Shown piece after piece: positions 19,901-25,423 of a DNA stretch of 64,000 nt. The translations under genes were made by a program, and so were the position numbers. Within the stretch, counting starts at the first letter, position 1. Every line of letters begins with the position of its first letter. The stretch comes from Desulfobacula toluolica Tol2. Its GTDB lineage: Bacteria > Desulfobacterota > Desulfobacteria > Desulfobacterales > Desulfobacteraceae. Location: positions 4,226,001 to 4,290,000 of the forward strand of contig NC_018645.1 in assembly GCF_000307105.1 (NCBI RefSeq), given 5' to 3'. The notes under the pieces were generated by a model. That model was not told the DNA's origin. It did no database searches and was given only the letters and a program-made list of their open reading frames with translations.

Positions 19901-22783
19901 GCTTGCCCGCTCATCAAAAGGATATGACCCGACGCTGGACAAGGTTCCCATTTTTGCAAACCCGATAAAGGATTCCGGAGCCAGATGGGTATTGACCCCA
20001 CCCACAATGACCTGATCATGGTCACCGCATAACAATTCACCGATTCCGGCATCAAGGGCGGTCACAGAAGAGGCACAGGCTGCATCAACAATGTAGTTTA
20101 CACCCCTGATACCCAGGTGGCGGGCAATCCGTGAGGCTTCAATGTTTAAAAGCATGCCGTGAACCGGATCATATCCTGGATTTTCACCTTCCATACCTTC
20201 CAGCAGGGTCTGCTTTACGCTGAGTTTTTCTTCATCACTTAAGACCTGGTATTCATCTGTTTTTTCAATCATGGAAACCAGTTCCGGATACCAGTACTTG
20301 AGTTGAAGGTTGTTTCCCAGTTCATTGGAAAGGCAGGTGGCAACAATAACAGCAGTCCTTGAAGGGTCATCACATATAAGCTGGTTATTTTCGCCCAGGA
20401 GTCCGGCATTTTCAACTGCTTTGTATGCGGTCTGCAAAACCATTTGCTGGCTGCGGGACAATTTTTTTGCCTTTTCTTCGGCATACCCGAACCGTTCCAG
20501 GTCAAACTCAAAATCATCTATATGCCCGGCAAGGGTTGTGTATGTCTTGTCTTCAGCACTTCTGTCCGGGTCATAGTAAAGGTCATGGTCAAATCTTTCC
20601 TCGGGCATCCGGCTGATGGAATATTTTTTGCTCAGAATATTCTCCCACAGGCTTTCAGGGTCATGTGCATGCGGCAGTGTACACCCTATACCCACAACGG
20701 CGATCTCATCGTTGATTTTGTTTTTACGGCTTGAAAAAATTTCAAGAAAATTGACGTTTTGATAAAGGGTTGATTTGGCTTCAAAATATTTGTCATGGAT
20801 CTGTTTGATGGTAACGGGCCGGTCAAAAAAGGCCAGGCTGTCCCCCACAAGAAAATTGCCTTTTTCCTTGTGTTCATCATCCTCAAACCATGTGTAATGC
20901 TCGGGGCCTGGATTTTTAAAATCCGGGATAAATCCTTTGGCACCAATGAGCAATGAGCCGATGTTTCTTTTTTCAAAAGCTCTTTTTCTAATCTCAAGAC
21001 TCTCTTTGTCCTTGATCATCCGGGCTTCATTTTCCACCATCATCCTTGCAAATTCTGTTGGAGCGGTCCTGGAGGCCAATCCCAGGCTTTTGCCGATCAG
21101 CATGGTTTCGTTTTCTTTGAGAATAATATCCCTGTATTGCGGCTTAATGCATTTGGTTTCCACGATTTCATCGGCAAAAAGATAGGCGGTTCCCACCTGG
21201 ATACCGATTTTAGCCCCTTTGGCTGCAAGAAAAGAGGCAAACCCTGAAACAAAAAAAGAGGCAAAGCAGGTGGAAATACCACCGGCAAATACCAGGTACA
21301 GATCTGACAAATCATATTCTTTATTGATCAAAGCGGCAATGGCAGCTTCCCACAGCACCATGCTGGAAAGGGTTCCCACATGGCCACCGGCTTCCCCGCC
21401 TTCAAAGATAAACCGTTTGCACCCGCTTTTCAAAGCATTTTCCATCATGGAAATTGAAGGAGTGTGAAGATAAGTTTTGGTGCCTGCTTTTTCAAGTTCC
21501 GCCACTTGGGAGGGAATCCCGCCGGCAAACAATGCATAGGGAACCTTATACTTTTTCACCATATCCAAGTGCTGTTTTACAGAAGGATTAAAGGCTTCAA
21601 TACCCACAAGCCCTGCACCGAAATTATCCACTTTTCGGGCACCGTCTTTGAGCATATCATCTGCCAGCTGTTCAGGAAGACTTCCCACTGCAAAAAACGG
21701 CAAAGCCCCCTGTTCAAGAACCTTGTTTGCAAAATCAGAACTGTCGGAAATATTTGCCATGGGTCCCTGGATCAGCGGAAATTTCGTTCCTTGGGCTTCG
21801 GCAAATGCAGAGTCTGGTTTTACAGGGTCAAACTCATCAATAAAATTTAAATTTTCACCAATGGTTTTAAATAAGCTTGAAATAATATCACCCAGACAAC
21901 TTGACTCTTTTATAAAGTCTTTTGCAAATATACCGTCCTGGCCCAGATAAAAAAGAGACTGGATAAACTGGACATCTGTTTTGTCAAATGCAGTCATATT
22001 ATCTTCGATCAATTCATACAGTTTTTTTCTTCCCTGTGGATCATCAGCAAATTCAACTGCTTTGAGTTTCAGGTCTTTAACAATTTTAGTTCCCAGTTTT
22101 GCAAACACCCTGTAAATATCGCTGCCGTCAACCGTAATATCGGTGGAATCACTTTCATCCACCATTCCCAGAAGCTTTTTAAAATTATCCGATACCGGGG
22201 CTTCATCGGTCATGAGAAACTGGCTGTCCATGACAAGACCTGAGACACCGGCGGCAAACATGCCTGCTGCCGTATACTTTCCCACACCGCCATGAATGAA
22301 CAGGGGCAGTCCGCTGTTTTTCAAATACCACTGCATCAAGATAAAAGAAGAATATTTTGACACCATTCCACCGGCTTCATTTCCTTTCAGGACAAGGGCA
22401 TGGGGATCAACTGATTTAATCTTATCGTTGATATTAATATCTTTTATTTCAAGAACAATTTTAGTGTCTGCAAAATTGCTGAAATCCGCAGGTGTATCAT
22501 CTTTTGAAAGAGGACAAACTAATAGATCAAGATTCACCATCTGCAGATGTTTGATTTTTTCGATCAGGTCTGTGTCATGATTTGAAAGTCGAATACCAAA
22601 ACTTAATTTTTCTCTGGAAAGCAACCTGGCGTTTTGAAGGATCTCATCATGGGGTATAAATTCCGTATCAAATACCGGAAGAGCGCCAGCGTTGAAAATT
22701 TCTATAAAATACTTTATATCAAATACCTTTACCGGATTATAAACCATCAAAGGAAGTCTTGAATTCAGTATTCTTCTAATCAT
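10949..22783 (-). CDS. PUFA-synthase-like megasynthase (NPD2-KS-KS-AT-KS-ACP4-KR-DH)
   Basis: A single chain of 3944 residues that would build a fatty-acid or polyketide product. Domains in order: two NPD/PfaD-like flavin enoyl-reductase domains (about 1-215 and 330-560; the second keeps GGEAGGHVG, the first has GNEAGGM); KS1 (about 695-1125, Cys903 in DAACASS, His in EAHGTSTT and KSQIGH); KS2 (about 1173-1600, Cys1380 in DASCASS, both catalytic His missing); AT (about 1663-1965, Ser1755 in GHSVGEY, GAFHT); KS3 (about 2053-2540, Cys2304 in SSACAST); four ACP-like repeats; KR (TGGAGG near 3350, YTAAN near 3538); and hotdog DH (HTMDGVP near 3660, DAMFQ). The set resembles PfaA, C and D joined. 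No phosphopantetheinyl transferase gene is seen nearby. A sigma-54 promoter precedes it. Product unknown. Confidence 0.93.
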   Translation of the reverse strand: MIRRILNSRLPLMVYNPVKVFDIKYFIEIFNAGALPVFDTEFIPHDEILQNARLLSREKLSFGIRLSNHDTDLIEKIKHLQMVNLDLLVCPLSKDDTPADFSNFADTKIVLEIKDININDKIKSVDPHALVLKGNEAGGMVSKYSSFILMQWYLKNSGLPLFIHGGVGKYTAAGMFAAGVSGLVMDSQFLMTDEAPVSDNFKKLLGMVDESDSTDITVDGSDIYRVFAKLGTKIVKDLKLKAVEFADDPQGRKKLYELIEDNMTAFDKTDVQFIQSLFYLGQDGIFAKDFIKESSCLGDIISSLFKTIGENLNFIDEFDPVKPDSAFAEAQGTKFPLIQGPMANISDSSDFANKVLEQGALPFFAVGSLPEQLADDMLKDGARKVDNFGAGLVGIEAFNPSVKQHLDMVKKYKVPYALFAGGIPSQVAELEKAGTKTYLHTPSISMMENALKSGCKRFIFEGGEAGGHVGTLSSMVLWEAAIAALINKEYDLSDLYLVFAGGISTCFASFFVSGFASFLAAKGAKIGIQVGTAYLFADEIVETKCIKPQYRDIILKENETMLIGKSLGLASRTAPTEFARMMVENEARMIKDKESLEIRKRAFEKRNIGSLLIGAKGFIPDFKNPGPEHYTWFEDDEHKEKGNFLVGDSLAFFDRPVTIKQIHDKYFEAKSTLYQNVNFLEIFSSRKNKINDEIAVVGIGCTLPHAHDPESLWENILSKKYSISRMPEERFDHDLYYDPDRSAEDKTYTTLAGHIDDFEFDLERFGYAEEKAKKLSRSQQMVLQTAYKAVENAGLLGENNQLICDDPSRTAVIVATCLSNELGNNLQLKYWYPELVSMIEKTDEYQVLSDEEKLSVKQTLLEGMEGENPGYDPVHGMLLNIEASRIARHLGIRGVNYIVDAACASSVTALDAGIGELLCGDHDQVIVGGVNTHLAPESFIGFAKMGTLSSVGSYPFDERASGFILGEGSVIFVLKRMKDAIRDKNRIFGVINSIGSSSDGKGKAIAAPNPAGQVLSVQRCFENIRPGIKPEDIGFIEAHGTSTTIGDQAELETLNSVYKNAGAGISSIKSQIGHLLGCAGSAGILKALLTVNKGMLPPNGQFETLSKNHNLEESSLFIVKDAKEWSSDGKTSRKAAVSSYGFGGINYHIVVEQMTQNYKSVPRDIFTDTAYDFNDDRIVVAGLGVFLPGAKNTEEFWEKLESGKKQLSDIPASHFDNDAYSSLDKKSPFWLPKVNAGVVKDYKFNNLKYRMPPMMVKSIERGQIFGLEAANEALESSGLLGQLSAANKVGTILGTIAGERQSKNIIRVRKHFVGNLLKNCSKIDSDSCTRLSEQLVESIRNAFPENNEDTTPGLLSNIISGRIANYFGLNGANYVIDASCASSFIAMRNAARNLKHKDLDFVLAGGVDCNLYPAVLMAFKRLGLLSEGDCNFFDSRADGYVMGEGAAIHLMTTYKKAREYDMQILGEINDCAVRSSVPDHLLSPSEKTFVSTINETYHKSGIRKQDIQHLDLFAFSNIFGDIVEKQVVENCFDHEMHCGNVKPQFGYFKAANPAVAMAKLMLMNHKGKILPDFNYESEHSILNDSKILKPADRIKVRPKGQPFRFASNVNGIGGNHCHMIMSTLPAVLEKEQPVIEAQFKAASGDDIVLIDHAYSADNRGQKLRMVALLSGQGAQRSRMMKELFEKDAHIRMVMEKGERIFVEQRGYSLLDMMFGTDDAINSTQNTQPAVFLSSAAVYSRLSQEGFSPDYFIGHSVGEYTALFCSGMLGFEDAMRLIIKRSDLMYDSTLKVPGKIMVVFKNEKETEHLIRKSFVSNIYITNKNSEKQTAVSGKAEEIEKFCAFLTQQEVFYKKLNLTGAFHTPLLKDASDKLRAYLDTITFNETRFGRIISNTIAGPYPERRAEVKDLLARQIISPVEFIKSIEHVYASGRTHFIEIGPSRLLVNLLKNINIGEYDTAVSVDAKVGEVKSFDACRKYLADCNSIFEVKSVQAVEPKFTGKPKEELPQIEMSEDFESFKLNNSKLVDQILFKEYQRQQRENAIEAIERYNFNTNRIVISGVSVGLPGKTRRVFASDNFDAILNGENFIDSLTIEEQEKITDKNIIKLYKQPDGNARFVQITKTEDVIHLAGQLGYFDLTDEYGIKEQYDITMGMGIAAGIEALKDANIPLVMQYKKVKDGKTMIPNGFALPEDMQEETGVIITSLWPNGETLMSEMEKYFYEKLFLKPYEEFENIYYFLMEKIKDLEIKERLTDWFFKAKARKRSDFDTYKFDRNFLANACPLGSAHLAQIIKAKGPNTLVSSACASTTLAIGIAEDWIRVGRCKRVLVVGGENATSTNQNQWVGSGFLALGAATIKKRVSEAAKPFDEDRNGTILGSGAVGLVIESETCAKKRGMNGQCEILGTHIANSAYHTYNIDVPHMSHEMDKFITKVEQQNGMRKKDYADKLLFMSHETYTPARGGSADAEVTALETTFAEHLNSICISNTKGFTGHTLGAAVEDVVLVKALQKRKAPPIANLKKIPEHFKKLSFSGQDKIDSEYGLHLAAGFGSHFAFMFVKRVEENAVKGNDRYQAWLQKITGSENPELKIIDNTLCAVAGGEALPSLTKKTRKVESPGIQAVPAKPTIAVPAAVVAQTAAQIDANPVAVPGQAAIFTAIKTIIAEQTGYTVDMLEKDLDLEADLGIDTVKQVEIFGNIASRFGFSVPDDLKLRDLNTIDKLGEYVETRAGMSAANSAAVTPDVIQSDLVKSDTVKSESRPLQNAKVPSNAVAMIRDVIAEQTGYTVDMLEDDLDLEADLGIDTVKQVEIFAKISSTFGFSVPDDLKLRDLNTIAKLADYVHIRIGTDVTGQNETEPDPSGQTQPGQSQPEKGAAKVKAAAAQSFSNVVDTVREVIAEQTGYTTDMLEDDLDLEADLGIDTVKQVEIFAKVSSHFGFSVPDDLKLRDLNTIAKLAEYVQSRTSGATESASGENISGEVQTQEKSSEAIHVADDAPAKEEDAIFIVKQVISAQTGYTQDMLEDDLDLEADLGIDTVKQVEIFAKVASHFGFSVPDDLKLRDLNTIAKLADYIKDRSGKAQAPQAEPAVLSAGDDASQAKQILTPSKADDEFPDPASPIKRLIVRACESDVPQLADKDFKDKKIIVSLDSHGFAKEIIKKIQQKQGEVITIGAKDADFAFDLTDVKATEKRVEEFKKAYPQINGFIHLAPLDSYFDAKGDLDEALNTTIKSFFVMIKSLFENLDQKETLIGTISFDSVVFPYMEECGDIHPLFAGLSGLMKTVNKELSDTMVKVVDFSYKNPKKSVDKITDLFLNELLSDDTQVEVGYKNKKRYVISMKPSIADKTQQIISDNDTMLVTGGAGGITYEIIKKVVTKYKTNLIILDINDIYSTDQKYLDKASTQPDLMALLKADMPGVKPVEIKRALDRLMRVRQSIDNIETLQSMGVSVEYNCVDVTDADAVKATVDKYERIDGVFHAAGMEMSQFIPKKELWSFELVVDVKVKGMRNLLAAFQDRDYKYFFTFSSVTARFGNEGQADYTAANDFLGKTLFRQKQLHPERTYKVYAWTAWGGVGMATNPTVKMVLEERGIQFLPMDQGVKFFMADLLDKTESEMVFSGLDYSFDKDGILGDPADIAFPFLDTPVEKTDTGMTYSRVLDIERDLFLHDHTMDGVPLFLGATGIETMAEVAGSLSEDKALFVELSDFQIPYGIKLLKQRPKELLISGKREQDGLFDCRITSVFKNPNGVVMGDPKLHYEGKYRFAQKPLKTKKIKLPEFKPVSWKGDLETLVYNPKRLFMFGLFNTITDINSFDGTTLVTTVQDNSNKEFFKGVKNPNFVAAPILVDAMFQTGGLLEFFTSSRTVLPYKIKSFKFYKDVEKHTKYFCITQKTDSGEETNTYDLTLVDEKGVVFIEVDSFEMVKLNRLDSEDQIADQVEFSFSEEKVDSTVR
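13580..14830 (-). repeat. Four tandem ACP-coding repeats inside the megasynthase
   Basis: Four repeats of about 210 bases (roughly 14620-14830, 14265-14480, 13920-14130 and 13580-13790), spaced 340-360 bases apart and highly similar at DNA level. Each encodes DLEADLGIDTVKQVEIF followed by FGFSVPDDLKLRDLNTI. The position normally holding the phosphopantetheine-bearing Ser is Thr in all four (residues 2686, 2801, 2918 and 3031). Linkers are Ala/Pro/Gln/Glu-rich and differ. The high DNA identity suggests recent duplication or gene conversion. Confidence 0.9.
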
Positions 22784-22859
22784 AAGTGTTTCTCCATAAT
22801 TTTTTTGTTTTTTATTTCCACGGCACTACCATGGAAATCACATTGCGCCGCCTTATAAT

Positions 22860-22874
22860 ACAAATATTGTGCCA
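22860..22874 (-). promoter_or_regulatory. Sigma-54 (-24/-12) promoter for the megasynthase gene
   Basis: Reading leftward, TGGCAC (22874-22869), five bases, then TTGT (22863-22860) matches the sigma-54 consensus TGGCAC-N5-TTGC except for the last base. The GG and GT pairs have the required spacing. Transcription would start near 22848, giving a leader of about 65 bases. The divergent neighbour encodes a sigma-54 activator. Part of the -24 element lies in a small palindrome, TTGTG-CCAA-CACAA. Confidence 0.72.
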
Positions 22875-22960
22875 ACACAAATCAAACATACAACATATTG
22901 AAAATATACAGTTTTTTTTACTATATCTTTTTTACGGCTTTCACATGACGATTTTTAACT

Positions 22961-22996
22961 TGCATTCTATGCATATGACATGTACAAAATTGCACA
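22961..22996. promoter_or_regulatory. Candidate enhancer sites for the sigma-54 activator
   Basis: Two adjacent inverted repeats in the divergent promoter region: TGCAT-TCT-ATGCA (22961-22973) and TGTACAA-AA-TTGCACA (22981-22996). They lie about 90-120 bases upstream of the -24 element of the megasynthase promoter, the usual distance for enhancer-binding-protein sites. They also sit just before the regulator gene, so autoregulation is possible. Binding is inferred. Confidence 0.5.
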
Positions 22997-23028
22997 TTAT
23001 CAAAAAATACTCTTTTATGGAGAACCGA

Positions 23029-24513
23029 GTGAAAAAAGCAAAACTCAGTTCAGAAGAACACCATTTTTTCAGAACAGTCTATAATGCCGCTTTTGCAAAT
23101 CCTTTCAGCGATTTGAGAGAAAAGCTTGATATTAAAATTGCAGGCCATTTTCCTTCGGCCTCACGAAGAGAAAGCAAAGACCTGTGCATAAATGAAGTGG
23201 ACCACCGGATAAAAACTCTTGAAAGCCAGGGCCGTGCAGACATCAATGCGTTTCAAGGCCAGGACAAGGAGATCATTACAATTGTATTTTTGTTTGATAT
23301 CTTTCACAAATTCAGAGATGAGTTTGATCAGCTGATAAAGGATCAAATCAAAGCTCAGGACATCCCGGTCAAGGTTCCGTTTGCCCCAAAAGCCATGGAA
23401 ATGCTCCATAAAAAAGGATTTGACGACAAAAGCGTTTTCCATTATTTTGCCCTGTCCTACCAGCTCAGACGGGCTTTTTATTTTATTTCCAACTCCCTTG
23501 TGGGCAGCAGCCCGTGCATGAAAACACTGAAAAAACATTTATGGTACAATGTTTTCACTTATAATATAGATCTTTACAACAAATTCTTATGGAACAAAAT
23601 GGAGGATTTTTCCACCCTGCTTTTAGGGGAAACCGGCACGGGAAAGGGTACGGCTGCCAAGGCCATTGGAAGAAGCGGATATATCCCCTTTGATGAGAAA
23701 AAACAATGTTTTGCCCAGAGCTTTACCCGGGCTTTTTCTTCGCTTAACCTTTCCCAGTATCCTGAAACCCTGCTGGAGTCTGAATTATTCGGCCACACAA
23801 AAGGTGCCTTTACAGGTGCAATGGAGGATTACCAGGGCGTGTTTGACCGGTGCAGCCCCCATGGTTCCATTCTTCTGGATGAAATAGGTGAGATCCCCAA
23901 CCATGTTCAGATCAAATTATTACGGGTTCTCCAGGAAAGAACTTTTTCCCCTGTGGGAACCCATGAAACATCAAGATTCAACGGACGGGTCATTGCAGCG
24001 ACCAACAGGCCCAAAAAGGATATTCTTGACGGCAAGGTGTTCAGGGACGATTTTTATTACCGGCTGTGTTCTGATATCATTGAAGTCCCGCCTCTGAGTA
24101 TCAGGATCAGAGAAAAACCTTCCGAACTCGATGACCTGCTTGATTTCACAATACAAAAAATGACCGGCACCCGTTCTGAAAAATTAATTCTAAAAGTCAA
24201 AAGAATTATTGACCGACGGCTTGGAAAGAATTATCAATGGCCTGGAAATGTACGGGAACTTGAGCAATGCGTTAGAAGCGTTTTGTTGCGGCGGGACTAT
24301 CGAGGCAAACAAAAAGATGACAAAGAAGCCGGGTCACTTACCCAGGAACTGATACAGGGAATTTCAAACCTTAACATCTCTGTTCCGTTACTGGTATCAG
24401 GATATTGCAGGCTCTTGTATGAAAAATTCGGCACCTATGAAAAGGTGGCAAAGCTGACAGGACTGGACAGACGAACCATAAAAAAACATATTATAAATTT
24501 TAAAAGAGATTGA
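23029..24513 (+). CDS. Sigma-54-dependent transcriptional regulator
   Basis: Enhancer-binding protein of about 495 residues. The N-terminal 190 residues are not a recognised receiver, PAS or GAF domain. The AAA+ domain has Walker A GETGTGKGTAA, the sigma-54 contact loop GAFTGA, Walker B-like GSILLDEIGEIP, and an arginine-finger region FRDDFYYRL. The C-terminus ends in a helix-turn-helix (YEKVAKLTGLDRRTIKKHI). GTG at 23029 is chosen because GGAG lies six bases upstream; ATG at 23017 is also possible, and the longer frame to 22786 runs through the promoter region. It probably activates the divergent megasynthase gene. The acyltransferase gene follows without a gap. Confidence 0.88.
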   Translation: MKKAKLSSEEHHFFRTVYNAAFANPFSDLREKLDIKIAGHFPSASRRESKDLCINEVDHRIKTLESQGRADINAFQGQDKEIITIVFLFDIFHKFRDEFDQLIKDQIKAQDIPVKVPFAPKAMEMLHKKGFDDKSVFHYFALSYQLRRAFYFISNSLVGSSPCMKTLKKHLWYNVFTYNIDLYNKFLWNKMEDFSTLLLGETGTGKGTAAKAIGRSGYIPFDEKKQCFAQSFTRAFSSLNLSQYPETLLESELFGHTKGAFTGAMEDYQGVFDRCSPHGSILLDEIGEIPNHVQIKLLRVLQERTFSPVGTHETSRFNGRVIAATNRPKKDILDGKVFRDDFYYRLCSDIIEVPPLSIRIREKPSELDDLLDFTIQKMTGTRSEKLILKVKRIIDRRLGKNYQWPGNVRELEQCVRSVLLRRDYRGKQKDDKEAGSLTQELIQGISNLNISVPLLVSGYCRLLYEKFGTYEKVAKLTGLDRRTIKKHIINFKRD

Positions 24514-24521
24514 AAAAATTT

Positions 24522-25418
24522 ATGCTCTATTTTTTACCCCACTCACTCAAAGGCATTTTATCCCTGATACTGTATACATTAAACACCGTCTGCTTGACAC
24601 CTCCATTGATTTTGCTGGCGTTGTTTAAATTTTTTATCCCGGTTTATTGTGTTGTTGTTATTATTGACAACATACTGATATCCATTGCCAACCTCTGGAT
24701 AGATATTAATTCATTCAACTCAAAACTGTTTTGCAAAATAAACTGGGATATCAGGGGGCTTGGAAACCTGAAAAAAAAAGAATGGTATCTTGTTATTTCC
24801 AACCACCAGTCCTGGGTTGACATTTTAGCATTGCAGACCATTTTGAACAAAAAAATCCCCATGCTGAAATTTTTCTTAAAACAGGAACTGATCTGGGTCC
24901 CGTTTTTAGGGCTGGCCTGGTGGGCTTTGGATTTTCCATTCATGAAACGGTATTCAAAAAAACAATTAACAAAAAAACCCCACCTGAAAGGCAAAGATCT
25001 TGAAAGGACAAAAAAGGCCTGTGAAAAATTCAAACACACGCCAATCTCCATCATCAATTTTGTTGAAGGAACCCGACTCACTCCCCGGAAAAAAGGAGCC
25101 CCAGACAATCATTTTACGCATCTTTTAAATCCAAAAGCCGGTGGAATAGCCTTTGTTTTAGGCTCTATGGGAGACTATTTTCATAAAATCATTGATGTCA
25201 CAATTGTCTATCCGGATGAGATTCCAACATTCTGGGACTATATTTCAGGCAGGGTCAATAAAATAATTATTGATTTTGAAGTTATCCCCTTAACCGATTT
25301 TCCGACCGGGGATTATTTTAATGACACTAAGTATAAGGATCAGTTTTTCATGTGGTTGAATTCATTATGGCAAAAAAAAGACGATAAAATAAAACAATTA
25401 AAAGCAGATAAAATTTAA
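24522..25418 (+). CDS. PlsC-type acyltransferase
   Basis: About 298 residues of the glycerophosphate/1-acylglycerol-3-phosphate acyltransferase family. A hydrophobic N-terminal region (about residues 5-50) anchors it to the membrane. Catalytic NHQSWVD (HX4D) and FVEGTRLT motifs are present. It is closest in style to YihG/AGPAT4-like members. The frame could begin at a TTG overlapping the stop of the regulator gene (24510); ATG at 24522 is preferred. Its place beside the regulator and megasynthase suggests that it moves the megasynthase product onto a lipid, which is inference from position. Confidence 0.85.
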   Translation: MLYFLPHSLKGILSLILYTLNTVCLTPPLILLALFKFFIPVYCVVVIIDNILISIANLWIDINSFNSKLFCKINWDIRGLGNLKKKEWYLVISNHQSWVDILALQTILNKKIPMLKFFLKQELIWVPFLGLAWWALDFPFMKRYSKKQLTKKPHLKGKDLERTKKACEKFKHTPISIINFVEGTRLTPRKKGAPDNHFTHLLNPKAGGIAFVLGSMGDYFHKIIDVTIVYPDEIPTFWDYISGRVNKIIIDFEVIPLTDFPTGDYFNDTKYKDQFFMWLNSLWQKKDDKIKQLKADKI

Positions 25419-25423
25419 TTTGT

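Noticed and set aside
22786-23016. Longer N-terminus of the sigma-54 regulator
   Set aside because: It would be translated from promoter DNA, is low-complexity aromatic sequence, and a GGAG site supports the GTG at 23029.
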